A stretch of 64,000 nt of DNA from Cladochytrium replicatum. Taxonomy: Eukaryota > Chytridiomycota > Chytridiomycetes > Cladochytriales > Cladochytriaceae. Positions 55,448 to 64,000 of the stretch are shown here, one piece after another (position 1 is the stretch's first letter; each line of letters begins with the position of its first letter). Position numbers and translations under genes: made by a program. The stretch spans positions 39,847-103,846 of the forward strand of contig JAHLKD010000134.1 of the NCBI GenBank assembly GCA_025526935.1, written 5' to 3'. Below the pieces are notes generated by a model. That model worked only from the letters and a program-made list of their open reading frames with translations. It did no database searches and was not told where the DNA came from.

Positions 55448-55980
55448 TTTTTTATTTAACAATATTTATTTTGCACATACAACACATAACCAATAAACAA
55501 CACCCAAAGTGCCTTACAAGATGGTCATGGTCCAGCACACTGGGAAGGGCACGTAGCATAAGGGAAAAGCAAGAAAGAAAAACATAGGAAGTAAACTCAA
55601 AACTGTGGCTCAGATACTGCTACAGTGCCAAAAAAATGGTAATAAATAATGAACAAAGAAAATGTTTAAGATCGACAATTCCAGGGCCAACGAGGGAGTC
55701 TGGAGGAGAAACTTCTAATGGCGGACCCATACAGTGAAGCCAAATCTTATGAAGACAACGAAAAACAAGATACCATGGTGCAAGATTCTCTGGGTTGACA
55801 ATGCGAAATGAACGAATGCTATCAATTGCAACATCAAGCGGAAGCTGTAAAACAGGAACAGCCATCAAACGTAAACATTCTGAAACATGAGATCAGTTGC
55901 AGGGTGGCAGCGACAACACTGCTTGCAGGGATGATAAAACAAACGTCCAAGACAATACTGGAGAAGCCTCAAGATTGACG
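55448..55980 (-). mobile_element. Non-LTR retrotransposon 3' end (family 2)
   Basis: Shares its 3' terminus (poly-A, then on the plus strand TTTAACAATATTTATTTTGC and CAAAGTGCCTTACAAGATGG) with the element ending at 58104. The minus frame LAPWYLVFRCLHKIW is the family 2 counterpart of the family 1 C-terminus. Confidence 0.7.
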
Positions 55981-55984
55981 AAAT

Positions 55985-56375
55985 AGGAAAACTTTTTTTG
56001 GAACTTCAAAATATGTATTTAGTTTCCGGCCAATGCATATCACCAGCTGGTGCAAATCCAAATACAAGTGTAAAATTGGCAGCACAAGGGGAGCCCTTTG
56101 AGCTGTAGGAAATGTAAAATGTTTCATAACACCAAGGCATATCCAACTCAACTAAAGCAGACAAGATAGAATCAGGAACAGGAGACACAAGTAATAACCA
56201 AGACAGTTTGACCAAATGCGGTTAAGTGCACGAAGAACAAGAACCCACTGGGAAAGAAAAAGGCAGTGGTGAAAGTATATCAATTGCAATGTCAAGAGGT
56301 AAGCGGGGATCATCAGGCAGGCCGAAATCAAAACTAGCGGACAAACTAGCACGCAAATGTAGACACACAGAGTAA
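55985..56375 (-). mobile_element. Non-LTR retrotransposon 3' end (family 1)
   Basis: Has the family 1 3' end (poly-A followed inward by AATATGTATTTAGTTTCCGG) and a broken C-terminal frame (SQWVLVLRALNRIWSNCLGY). 5' truncated at about 56375. Confidence 0.75.
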
Positions 56376-56552
56376 GGTTCGGCGGGTCCGGGTTGGGTCT
56401 GGGTTTCAGTGGCGACCCTGCATTAAACCCTTATTTCGGTCATGTTTGTCCAGGCACCCGCCGGGTCACTGACGGGTAAGAGTGGTATACCCGGACCCGA
56501 AGTAGTTGAATTTTACCCAGACCTGCCGGGTTTTTGCTGCTCAGGAGAGGAG
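56376..56552. repeat. GGGTCCGGGT-rich block
   Basis: Degenerate string of GGGT/CCGGGT words, inverted relative to 37330-37480. Could be a terminal region of the hAT element to its right or an independent short repeat. Confidence 0.35.
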
Positions 56553-58060
56553 TTATTGAACTTGAATTAGAACACGCTTGATATTTACATGAACACTTTG
56601 TGTCTGTGTGGACAGTGTGATATTTACAAACACTATCGTAAAGATGAACAAAAGGTTCGTTGTACCTTGGGAATGAATTCTACCTATCCCCTTAATAGCC
56701 GACAAGATGCTTATTGGGTCACCCATTGATGTTGGCGCTGCAGGTGTGGCAGCTTCTGAATGACTGGCCTGTCGTTTCAGAGTAGCAAGCTCTCCCTCCA
56801 GGGCAATCACACGTGATTTCCATTGTGAAATCTCCTGGGAAGCTGCCTGCTTCTCCCTTTCCATTGCAGCCAGGTCTCCCTGAATCTTGCTAGCTCTTCG
56901 TGCTCGCCGTGCTGAATCAAAGCACCCGCGCTGCCCAATTCATCAATGAGGGCATTCCTGTGTAAATGCCGTACTTGTGTCCCTCCCGCCTGTAAAAGTC
57001 CAGAAATGTTGTTTCCTTCTGAAAGGAACAACTTTTCAAGCACTCCTCACGATAGGCGTTTGCTGCTGTAATGAACTCCGTTCATCCACTGCATGCATCG
57101 TGAATTTCATTCAGGGCTTGACAAACTGGCTTGCTGTCAGAGCTGTGTCGGTCGATCAACCCTTGAAGAACAAATATTGGGCCGCATTCATCACAATTTG
57201 CTTGACAGTTGCTGATGAAGTCCTCCAAGTCGTAGCTGTGGCTGCTTGCTTTGAATTTTTGATACCAAAGTCATATGTCTGAAGTAGCACAGAGTCCGTC
57301 GATGAGTAAATACATCCCCTTTAGTACAACATCGCGCCAGTTTGTTGAAAGAGCAGTCAATTTGACATCTGTCGATTTGACATCAAGGCCCACTTCTGCT
57401 TCTTCCCCTTCAGAACCTGATCCAAGAGATGTTTCAGGTGCAGTCACCGGTTCTGCACTTGATTCTCTTTCAGATGATGGTTTGGATTGTTTCAAAGCTC
57501 ACTTCTTTGTAGTTCGAGGCATGGTGTTGGTAATGCTCGCTTAGGGCTGGAAAGTTCACACTTCCAACAGTCTTCCACCAGTCCATAATACTGATTGGCT
57601 TCCCATCAGAATCAATACTGTGGAATACCTGATCACCAAGATAGCGATCCAGTTCATCTTTTTCCTCAGGAATCTCTTCTTGCCAGATGAAAATGGATCT
57701 ATTGGCTCTCAAGCGTTCAGTGTCTGTTTTTTCTGCCTATCACCGGAAGCTCCAAAGGCAGAGTAGAGGCTCAGCCAAGAAAGTCAGGGTTTGATTCATC
57801 AGTGGAAGCTTCCTGGGTGGAGAAGTGCGCACAGAGAGTAATTGTGGTAGAGCGAATGCAGATGAACGAAGCAATGTTGCGACCAACAAAACTGATATGG
57901 CGGATACCACGCACCACCTCATCACCAAAAAGAGCCTGCAGCATAGTACGTGCAAAGCCAAGCTGTTGCCTCATGATATCCTTAATGTCTAGAGTCGTCG
58001 AATCAGCCACACAAGCCTGAAGATCAGCAGGAGGGGTATTGAACTTGTGCCTTACCATTC
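56553..58060 (-). mobile_element. hAT-type DNA transposon remnant
   Basis: Minus-strand frame at 57712-57470 carries EIPEEKDELDRYLGDQ, then SIMDWWKTVGSVNFPALSEH, the pattern of the hAT C-terminal dimerisation domain (E..YL....., ..WW......P.LS). Upstream and downstream open pieces (58058-57771; MEREKQAASQEISQWKSRVI near 56860) are weaker. No full transposase frame and no clear terminal inverted repeats, so inactive. Confidence 0.6.
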
Positions 58061-58103
58061 TATGACTGGAGGCTTAAGTCACAACGTTATTTTTGTCTTT
58101 TTG

Positions 58104-59296
58104 CTTTTTTTTAACAATATTATTTATTTACACATACAATGCATAACAAAAAACAACACACAAAGTGCCTTACAAGATGGTCATGGACCGGCACATACGG
58201 AAGCGAGCAAAACAGAGAATGTAAACTCAAACCTGTGGCTAGCTGTCAGATACTGCTAATGCGCCAAAAAAACAGGTGAGTAGTAAATAATGAAAAAAGA
58301 AAACGTTAGAGATCCACAAATGCAGGGCCAAAGAGGGAGTCTGGAGGAGAAACTTAATATGGCAGACACATACAGTGAAGCCAATCTTATCAAGACAACG
58401 AAAAACAAGATACCACGGTGCAAGATTCGCTGGGTTGAAATTGCGAAGTGGACGAAGGCTATCAGGTATCAAGACGCAAACATTCTGAGACATGAGATCT
58501 AGAGAGAGTTGCAGTGCGGCAGTGACAACACTGCTTGCAGGGGTGATAAAACAAACATCCAAGACAATACTGCAGAAGCCTCAAGATTAACGAAATAGGG
58601 AAGCATGGTGGAGCAATTGCTAGCGCATGATGGTGGGCAGATGCAAGGGGAGCAAAGCTAGCAGCTATAGAACCATAAGCAGAGGGAAGAAAAAAATGAA
58701 ACCAAATTCAAGCGTAGGTCGAATAAAACACAAAAACAAATGACGAACCACAACCAGAGAATGAGAACCAAACATCCTTGAAAAAGAAAGCAAAAGCAAA
58801 GAAGCTGCACGGGCTTTGGCAAGTCGATGGCAAATAGTCAGTGAAACATCAAATCCAGTATCTCCAAAAAAGCAACCCAGATAACGAAATGAAGGCTTGA
58901 CAGGCAGAGTTTGACCATGAAGAAGCACAGGCAAATTAGCAGGAATGGGAATTCTTGTGAGAATCACAGACTTCAAAGGAGCAAAAGAGAAACCACAGCT
59001 TGGGCAAACTGTTCACAAACGGAGAGAAGAACCTGCATAGCATCCAAAGTAAGTGCAAACAAGGCCAAACTATCTGCAAATAAAAAAGAATTATATCGTG
59101 GTTTGGCAGGATGAAAGAGTGTTATGGGTGGGGCAAATTGTCGGAGGAGCCCAGGTAGAGGATCAAGAAGTGGACTGAGAACAGAACCTTGAAACAAACC
59201 TCTAAACAAATCAAAAGCATCTGAAAAACATTGTGCAACAACCACTCTGGAAGAACAAAAATCAAACAGAGACTTCAAAACAAAAACAAATGGCAA
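58104..59296 (-). mobile_element. Truncated non-LTR retrotransposon (family 2)
   Basis: Poly-A end at 58104-58112, then C-terminal pieces (LAPWYLVFRCLDKI) and broken reverse transcriptase: FDLFRGLFQGSVLSPLLD, NSFLFADSLALFALTLDAM (catalytic FADD changed to FADS), VKPSFRYLGCFFGDTGFDVS, HLFLCFIRPTLEFGF. Frameshifts and the lost Asp show it is dead. It is 5' truncated inside the reverse transcriptase. Confidence 0.8.
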
Positions 59297-59385
59297 CGGT
59301 AGGAAATTCGAATCCAGTCCCCTAAAGGATTCGAACCGCGGAGCTTAGCTTCGAAAAGTCACATTCGTACCGACTGAGGCTCAAA
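59297..59385 (-). other. tRNA-like fragment at a retrotransposon junction
   Basis: The minus strand contains GCCTCAGTCGGTACG, like an A box, and a perfect B box GGTTCGAATCC about 45 nt later. The stems do not pair well and a second TTCGAAT-containing word follows, so a functional tRNA is unlikely. Confidence 0.3.
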
Positions 59386-62142
59386 TTTTTTTTTGAACTT
59401 CATAATATGTATTTATTGTCCAACCAATACATATCATGGGCACCTGACACTTCAGAGCCATCATGACAGTTCCTACAATAAGGTCGGGGGTTTGGAAACA
59501 GGTGGCCAAGCCGATATAGCACGAACAAACGAAGACATACTGTTGGAAGATGTTAGTGTGGGGGAAGCAACAAAGGGTGACGAAGTTTCAAATTGCGGAC
59601 AGGGGCAAACAAAACTGCAATTGGTCCATTATGCGCAAAAGCTAAAGACTGAAAATGCAACATCAATGGATGAAGTGGGGCCACAACAGGCATAGGAACA
59701 ATGAGATCATTGTGACAAGCGGAAAAATAAGGAGATGAACCATAACCGACTGGAGATGACCGATAGAATTGCAACACAGCAGCTGGTAACAGAGGGCTGG
59801 AATCACTAGACCAGCGAGCAAACATACGTGCCTGAAGGTACTTCAGCCTGAACTCAAAAGTAGGAATTTGCGCTAACAGCAACAAACCAACACGCGAAGT
59901 GGTATGGGCTAGCGAAAACAGACAACACAGTGCATGATAACAAAAACGCTCGAGTACCTGAAGCTGAGCAGTGGAAGGCCGAATAAGTGCTAAACCAAAC
60001 TCAAGTGAAGGTCTAATAAAAGACAAAAACAACAACCTGGCAACACGAGGAGCAGACCCACCAAAGTACGAGACATAAGGTGCAAAAAGATACAATGAGG
60101 CACGAGCTTTCTCTAAGCGATGATCAATAGTTGCAGCAAGATCAAACCCTTCAATAGTAAAATAGTGACCAAGGTATCTAAATGAAACCTCTACAGGGAG
60201 GGCAGAGCCATGAAGCTTCAAGGGGGTGGGTAACCGTTGAGAAGATAACACAGCACACTTTGAAGGTGAAAACACAAAATGAGAAGCTAAAGCAAAATCT
60301 TCACAAATTTTCAATGCACGTTGGGCTTGCTCAGGGGTGGCAGAAAACAAAGCTATGTCATCAGCAAAAAACAACGAATTGAAAACAGGAGTGTTATAAG
60401 GAAACCTAGCAAGATGAGAGGATTCACGACAAAGGAGCTGTGCTAAAGGATTGATGAAAACTGAGTACAAGAACGGAGACAAAACAGAACCTTGAAAAAG
60501 ACCTCGTGGAAGCGAAAACAAATCAGAAGAACGATTCTCTATAACAACCTGAGAAGAACAACGATCAAACATACTCATCAAAACAGAGATCAAACGGTTT
60601 GGAATTCTGGGAAATTGACGAAGACGTTCCCACAAAAGAGGCCTATGCACAGTATCATACGCTGCTTTAATATCTAAGAAAATAACACAATAAGGCAGAG
60701 CAGTGCGGGAAGCCCGTCGAAGGGTAGCATCTAATGCAAAAACACACTCAACACCTGAACGATTGGCCTGGAAATCAGCTTGGGCGGGATCAAGTTTACC
60801 AACATGAGCTACAAGCATAGGAAGCAGGGTACGCTCAAAGATTTTTCTATCAACATTGGTTAAAGTAATGGGGCGGTACTGACTAATATCACCAATGGAA
60901 CCCTTATTCTTCCAAATAGGTAACAACAAGCCAGCATTCCAGGCAGAGGGCGACAAACCTGAACGGAAAATAGCGTTTGAAAGTTGAACAAAAAGGATAG
61001 CAACATCAGAAGCTAACGGCTTAAATAACTCAGCTGGAATATGGTTTGGGCCAGGAGCAGAGTTGTTTGGGGAAGAACGAATAGCACAAACAAAGTCACT
61101 AACACTAACTGACACAGAATCATTCAGCGCATGTAGACGTACGTGTTCTGCACTGGCAGAGGATTGTGCAAACTGAGTCTGATTAACGGAGGCAAAGTGA
61201 TTGCGATAATGAGATAAAGAGACAGGATCAGACAATAAACCACTTGCAGCTGAGCGCCGTTGATGACACCTACGCGCGGTGGAAAGAACTTTGCTAACCT
61301 CAGTTAAAGAACTAGGAGAAGAACTAAACACATTGTCGCCAGAAGCCTCTCGAGCTCGCTGAGAAAGAGACCAAGTACGAAAAGCTTTGACACGCTCACG
61401 CGATAGCCGGTCACGCTCCAAGCGGCAATACTCAACTAAACAGGATCAGGATCATCACAGGAAGAAACAGCTAAATAGTGCTTATGAGCAAGTAAGTAGC
61501 TCCGTCGCAAGGCCACTAAATGCGGCGGCAACAATGGCAGGGCAGGGCGACGGCGAACTAAACTGGGGGGTCCAATGACAGAAGCAGCACACGAAGTAAC
61601 AAAGGACAAAATAATATCCAATGCAGAGTCAATACATCCCTGTGCAACATCCACAGACATTTGGGCAAAGGCGGGAGCTTCTAAAATTGGACTGAGCTCA
61701 GCATTGACATCAGCAAGGGTGGGATCAAAAAACAAACGTCCCACTTCCTCCATTGCTTGAAAGACAGCAGGTTCACGCAACAGATGAGCAGCCCAGCGCT
61801 TGTGGGGGGGTGCAGCAGAGGGAGCGCTGGCATTGGGAGGAGGAAAAGAAAAAACAGCTGTAACCGGAAAATGGTCAGAAGCCCAAGGCATAAACTCGCC
61901 GTCGGCTAGACGTCTATGAACTATGTAAGAAATAGGATCACATTGAAGCAGAGGATTGACAAACAACAAATCGATAATGGAATCACCATTGCGAGAAGAA
62001 AATGTGGGGTTATGACAGGAAGGGTGCTTAACTAGAGAGAAACTAGCGGCAGAAATAAATTGCTCAAACAACCTACCCCTACAATTTTAAGAATGATCAC
62101 CAGTAGCCATAAAACAGGAATTGAAATTGCCCAACAAAAGAA
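59386..62142 (-). mobile_element. Non-LTR retrotransposon copy A (family 1), 5' truncated
   Basis: Minus orientation. The 3' end is the A-run at 59385-59393 preceded by AATAAA within GGACAATAAATACATATTAT. The 5' end falls inside the endonuclease at about 62142, where copy B's poly-A tail begins. Relative to copy B it lacks about 365 bp of the 3' region. Confidence 0.9.
59553..62142 (-). pseudogene. Endonuclease-reverse transcriptase polyprotein of copy A
   Basis: The C-terminal part of an APE-type endonuclease (LLGNFN, LVKHPSCHNPTFSSRNGDSI, IDLLFVNPLL, WASDHFPVTAVFS) runs to 61436, where a frame change and TAG separate it from the reverse transcriptase. That frame then stays open for 622 codons: NNSAPGPNHIPAELFK, LLPIWKNKGSIGDISQYRPI, YCVIFLDIKAAYDTVHR, RGLFQGSVLSPFLYSVFI, NSLFFADDIALFS, SFRYLGHYFTIEGFD. 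All polymerase motifs including FADD are intact. A CAA-to-TAA change ends it before the C-terminal Cys/His motif that copy B keeps. Layout and motifs fit a non-LTR element (L1/Tad-like group). Confidence 0.88.
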
Positions 62143-64000
62143 TTTTTTTTTTTTTTTTTGAACTTCATAATATGTATTTATTGTCCAACCAATACATATC
62201 ACCCGCTGGTGCAAAATCCAAATACAAGTGTAAAAATACACGTAAATTGGCAGCACATGGGGAGCCGTGCGAGCCGTAGGAAAAGTAAAATGTTTCAAAA
62301 CACTAAGGCATATCCAAATCAACAAAAGCAGACAAGATACAATCAGGAGCTGGAGACAAAACTAACTCATAACCAAGACAGTTTGACCAAATGCGGTTAA
62401 GTGCACGAAGAACAAGAACCCACTGGGAAAAAGCAGGGGAAGGATAAAAAGGCCGTGGTGAAAGCATATCAATTGCAATGTCAAGAGGTAGGCGGGGATC
62501 GTCAGGCGGGCCTAAATCAAAACTAGCAGACAAACTAGCACGCAAATGTAGACACACAGAGACATGGGCACGCGACACTTCAGGGGCATCATGACAGTTC
62601 CTACAATAAGGTCGGGGGTTTGGAAACAGGCGGCCAAGCCGATATAGCAGGAACAAACGAAGACATACTGTTGGGAGATGTTGGTGTGGGGGTAGCAACA
62701 AAGGGTGGCGAAGTTTCAAATTGCGGACAGGGGCAAACGAAACTGCAATTGGTCCATTATGCGCAACAGCTAAAGACTGAAAATGCAACATCAACGGATG
62801 AAGTGGGAGCACAACAGGCATAGGAACAATGAGATCATTGTGACAAGCGGAAAAATAAGGAGATGAACCATAACCGACTGGAGATGACCGATAGAATTGC
62901 AACACAGCAGCTGGTAACAGAGGGCTGGAATCACTAGACCAGCGAGCAAACATACGTGCCTGAAGGTACTTCAGCCTGAACTCAAAAGTAGGAATTTGCG
63001 CTAACAGCAACAAACCAACACGCGAAGTGGTATGGGCTAACGAAAACAGACGACACAGTGCATGATAACAAAAACGCTCGAGTACCTGAAGCTGAGCAGT
63101 GGAAGGCCGAATAAGTGCTAAACCAAACTCAAGTGAAGGTCTAATAAAAGACAAAAACAACAACCTGGCAACACGAGGAGCAGACCCACCAAAGTACGAG
63201 ACATAAGGTGCAAAAAGATACAATGAGGCACGAGCTTTCTCTAAGCGATGATCAATAGTTGCAGCAAGATCAAACCCTTCAATAGTAAAATAGTGACCAA
63301 GGTATCTAAATGAAACCTCTACAGGGAGGGCAGAGCCATGAAGCTTCAAGGGGGTGGGTAACCGTTGAGAAGATAAAACAGCACACTTTGAAGGTGAAAA
63401 CACAAAATGAGAAGCTAAAGCAAAATCTTCACAAATTTTCAATGCACGTTGGGCTTGCTCAGGGGTGGCAGAAAACAAAGCTATGTCATCAGCAAAAAAC
63501 AACGAATTGAAAACAGGAGTGTTATAAGAAAACCTAGCAAGATGAGAAGATTCACGACGAAGGAAGCTGTGCTAAAGGATTGATGAAAACTGAGTACAAG
63601 AACGGAGACAAAACAGAACCTTGAAAAAGACCTCGTGGAAGCGAAACAAATCAGAAGAACGATTCTCTATAACAACCTGAGAAGAACAACGATCAAACAT
63701 ACTCATCAAAACAGAGATCAAACGGTTTGGAATTCTGGGAAATTGACGAAGACGTTCCCACAAAAGAGGCCTATGCACAGTATCATACGCTGCTTTAATA
63801 TCTAAGAAAGTAACACAATAAGGCAGAGCAGTGCGGGAAGCCCGTCGAAGGGTAGCATCTAATGCAAAAACACACTCAACACCTGAACGATTGGCCTGGA
63901 AACCAGCTTGGGCGGGATCAAGTTTACCAACATGAGCTACAAGCATAGGAAGCAGGGTACGCTCAAAGATTTTTCTATCAACATTGGTTAAAGTAATGGG
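62143..64000 (-). mobile_element. Non-LTR retrotransposon copy B (family 1), continues past the window
   Basis: Poly-A tail (18 A on the minus strand) at 62143-62160, then the family 3' UTR. The coding part runs off the right edge. It is nearly identical to copy A over the reverse transcriptase, so both are young. Confidence 0.9.
62303..64000 (-). pseudogene. Reverse transcriptase of copy B, frameshifted
   Basis: Two frames: window edge to about 63650 (DIKAAYDTVHRPLLWERLRQ) and 63502 to 62303 (FFADDIALFSATPEQAQRAL to the end). A single missing A in a run near 63640 (copy A has four, copy B three) causes the shift after SSDLF. The C-terminus retains CRNCHDAPEVSRAHVSVC, a zinc-knuckle-like motif, and ends at 62303. 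Incomplete at the window edge. Confidence 0.88.

Noticed and set aside
59297-59385. Functional tRNA gene
   Set aside because: A/B boxes are present but acceptor, anticodon and T stems do not pair convincingly.
1-64000. Prokaryotic defence, phage or biosynthetic cluster
   Set aside because: All recognised genes are eukaryotic and spliced; neighbours have no shared pathway.

Overview
The window is nuclear DNA from a eukaryote, almost certainly an early-diverging fungus with a flagellated ancestry. Genes have many short GT-AG introns (mostly 45-70 nt) and all three stop codons are used. A STE12-type transcription factor with C-terminal C2H2 fingers is a fungal hallmark, and a caleosin fits fungi. 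A CCDC112-like protein and a decayed LRRC9 point to cilium/flagellum genes, present or recently lost. A full-length talin is unusual in this company. No bacterial, viral or organellar segment was seen. Identities below come from reading conserved motifs and splicing exons by hand; no database search was run.

Layout, left half: a CRAL-TRIO lipid-transfer protein (5' end outside the window); a PWWP-like chromatin protein divergent from mitochondrial EF-Ts; mitochondrial ferredoxin; a degenerate coiled-coil repeat (7.2-9.06 kb); a CHTOP/FOP mRNA-export factor; the long VPS15 (PIK3R4) gene (10.3-17.1 kb); a C-terminal SKI8 remnant; caleosin; a roughly 1,700-residue acidic protein divergent from the complex I subunit NDUFA6; an LRRC9 pseudogene; the PP2A catalytic subunit; and STE12.

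Middle (33.3-40.7 kb): gene-poor and repeat-rich. It holds an enoyl-CoA isomerase pseudogene, an orphan gene with an internally deleted upstream copy and a perfect 31-bp inverted repeat, a 77-bp triple tandem repeat, a second and scrambled copy of the coiled-coil repeat, and a cluster of small palindromes.

Right half: ADE1 (SAICAR synthetase) divergent from a five-exon talin of about 2,588 residues; a BuGZ/ZNF207 homologue; a CCDC112 homologue; ribosomal protein eS28. The last 9 kb is a transposon graveyard: non-LTR retrotransposon copies from two related families, all inverted relative to the window, plus a hAT remnant and a tRNA-like fragment.

The genes are mostly unrelated housekeeping loci (mitochondrial translation and Fe-S chemistry, autophagy/endosomal PI3-kinase, purine synthesis, phosphatase signalling, mRNA export). 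I see no operon-like functional cluster. Several pairs share short divergent promoters (126, 215 and 159 bp). The most notable points are talin beside fungal markers, a tandem triplication of a 5' splice site in VPS15, and very short first coding exons in several genes.
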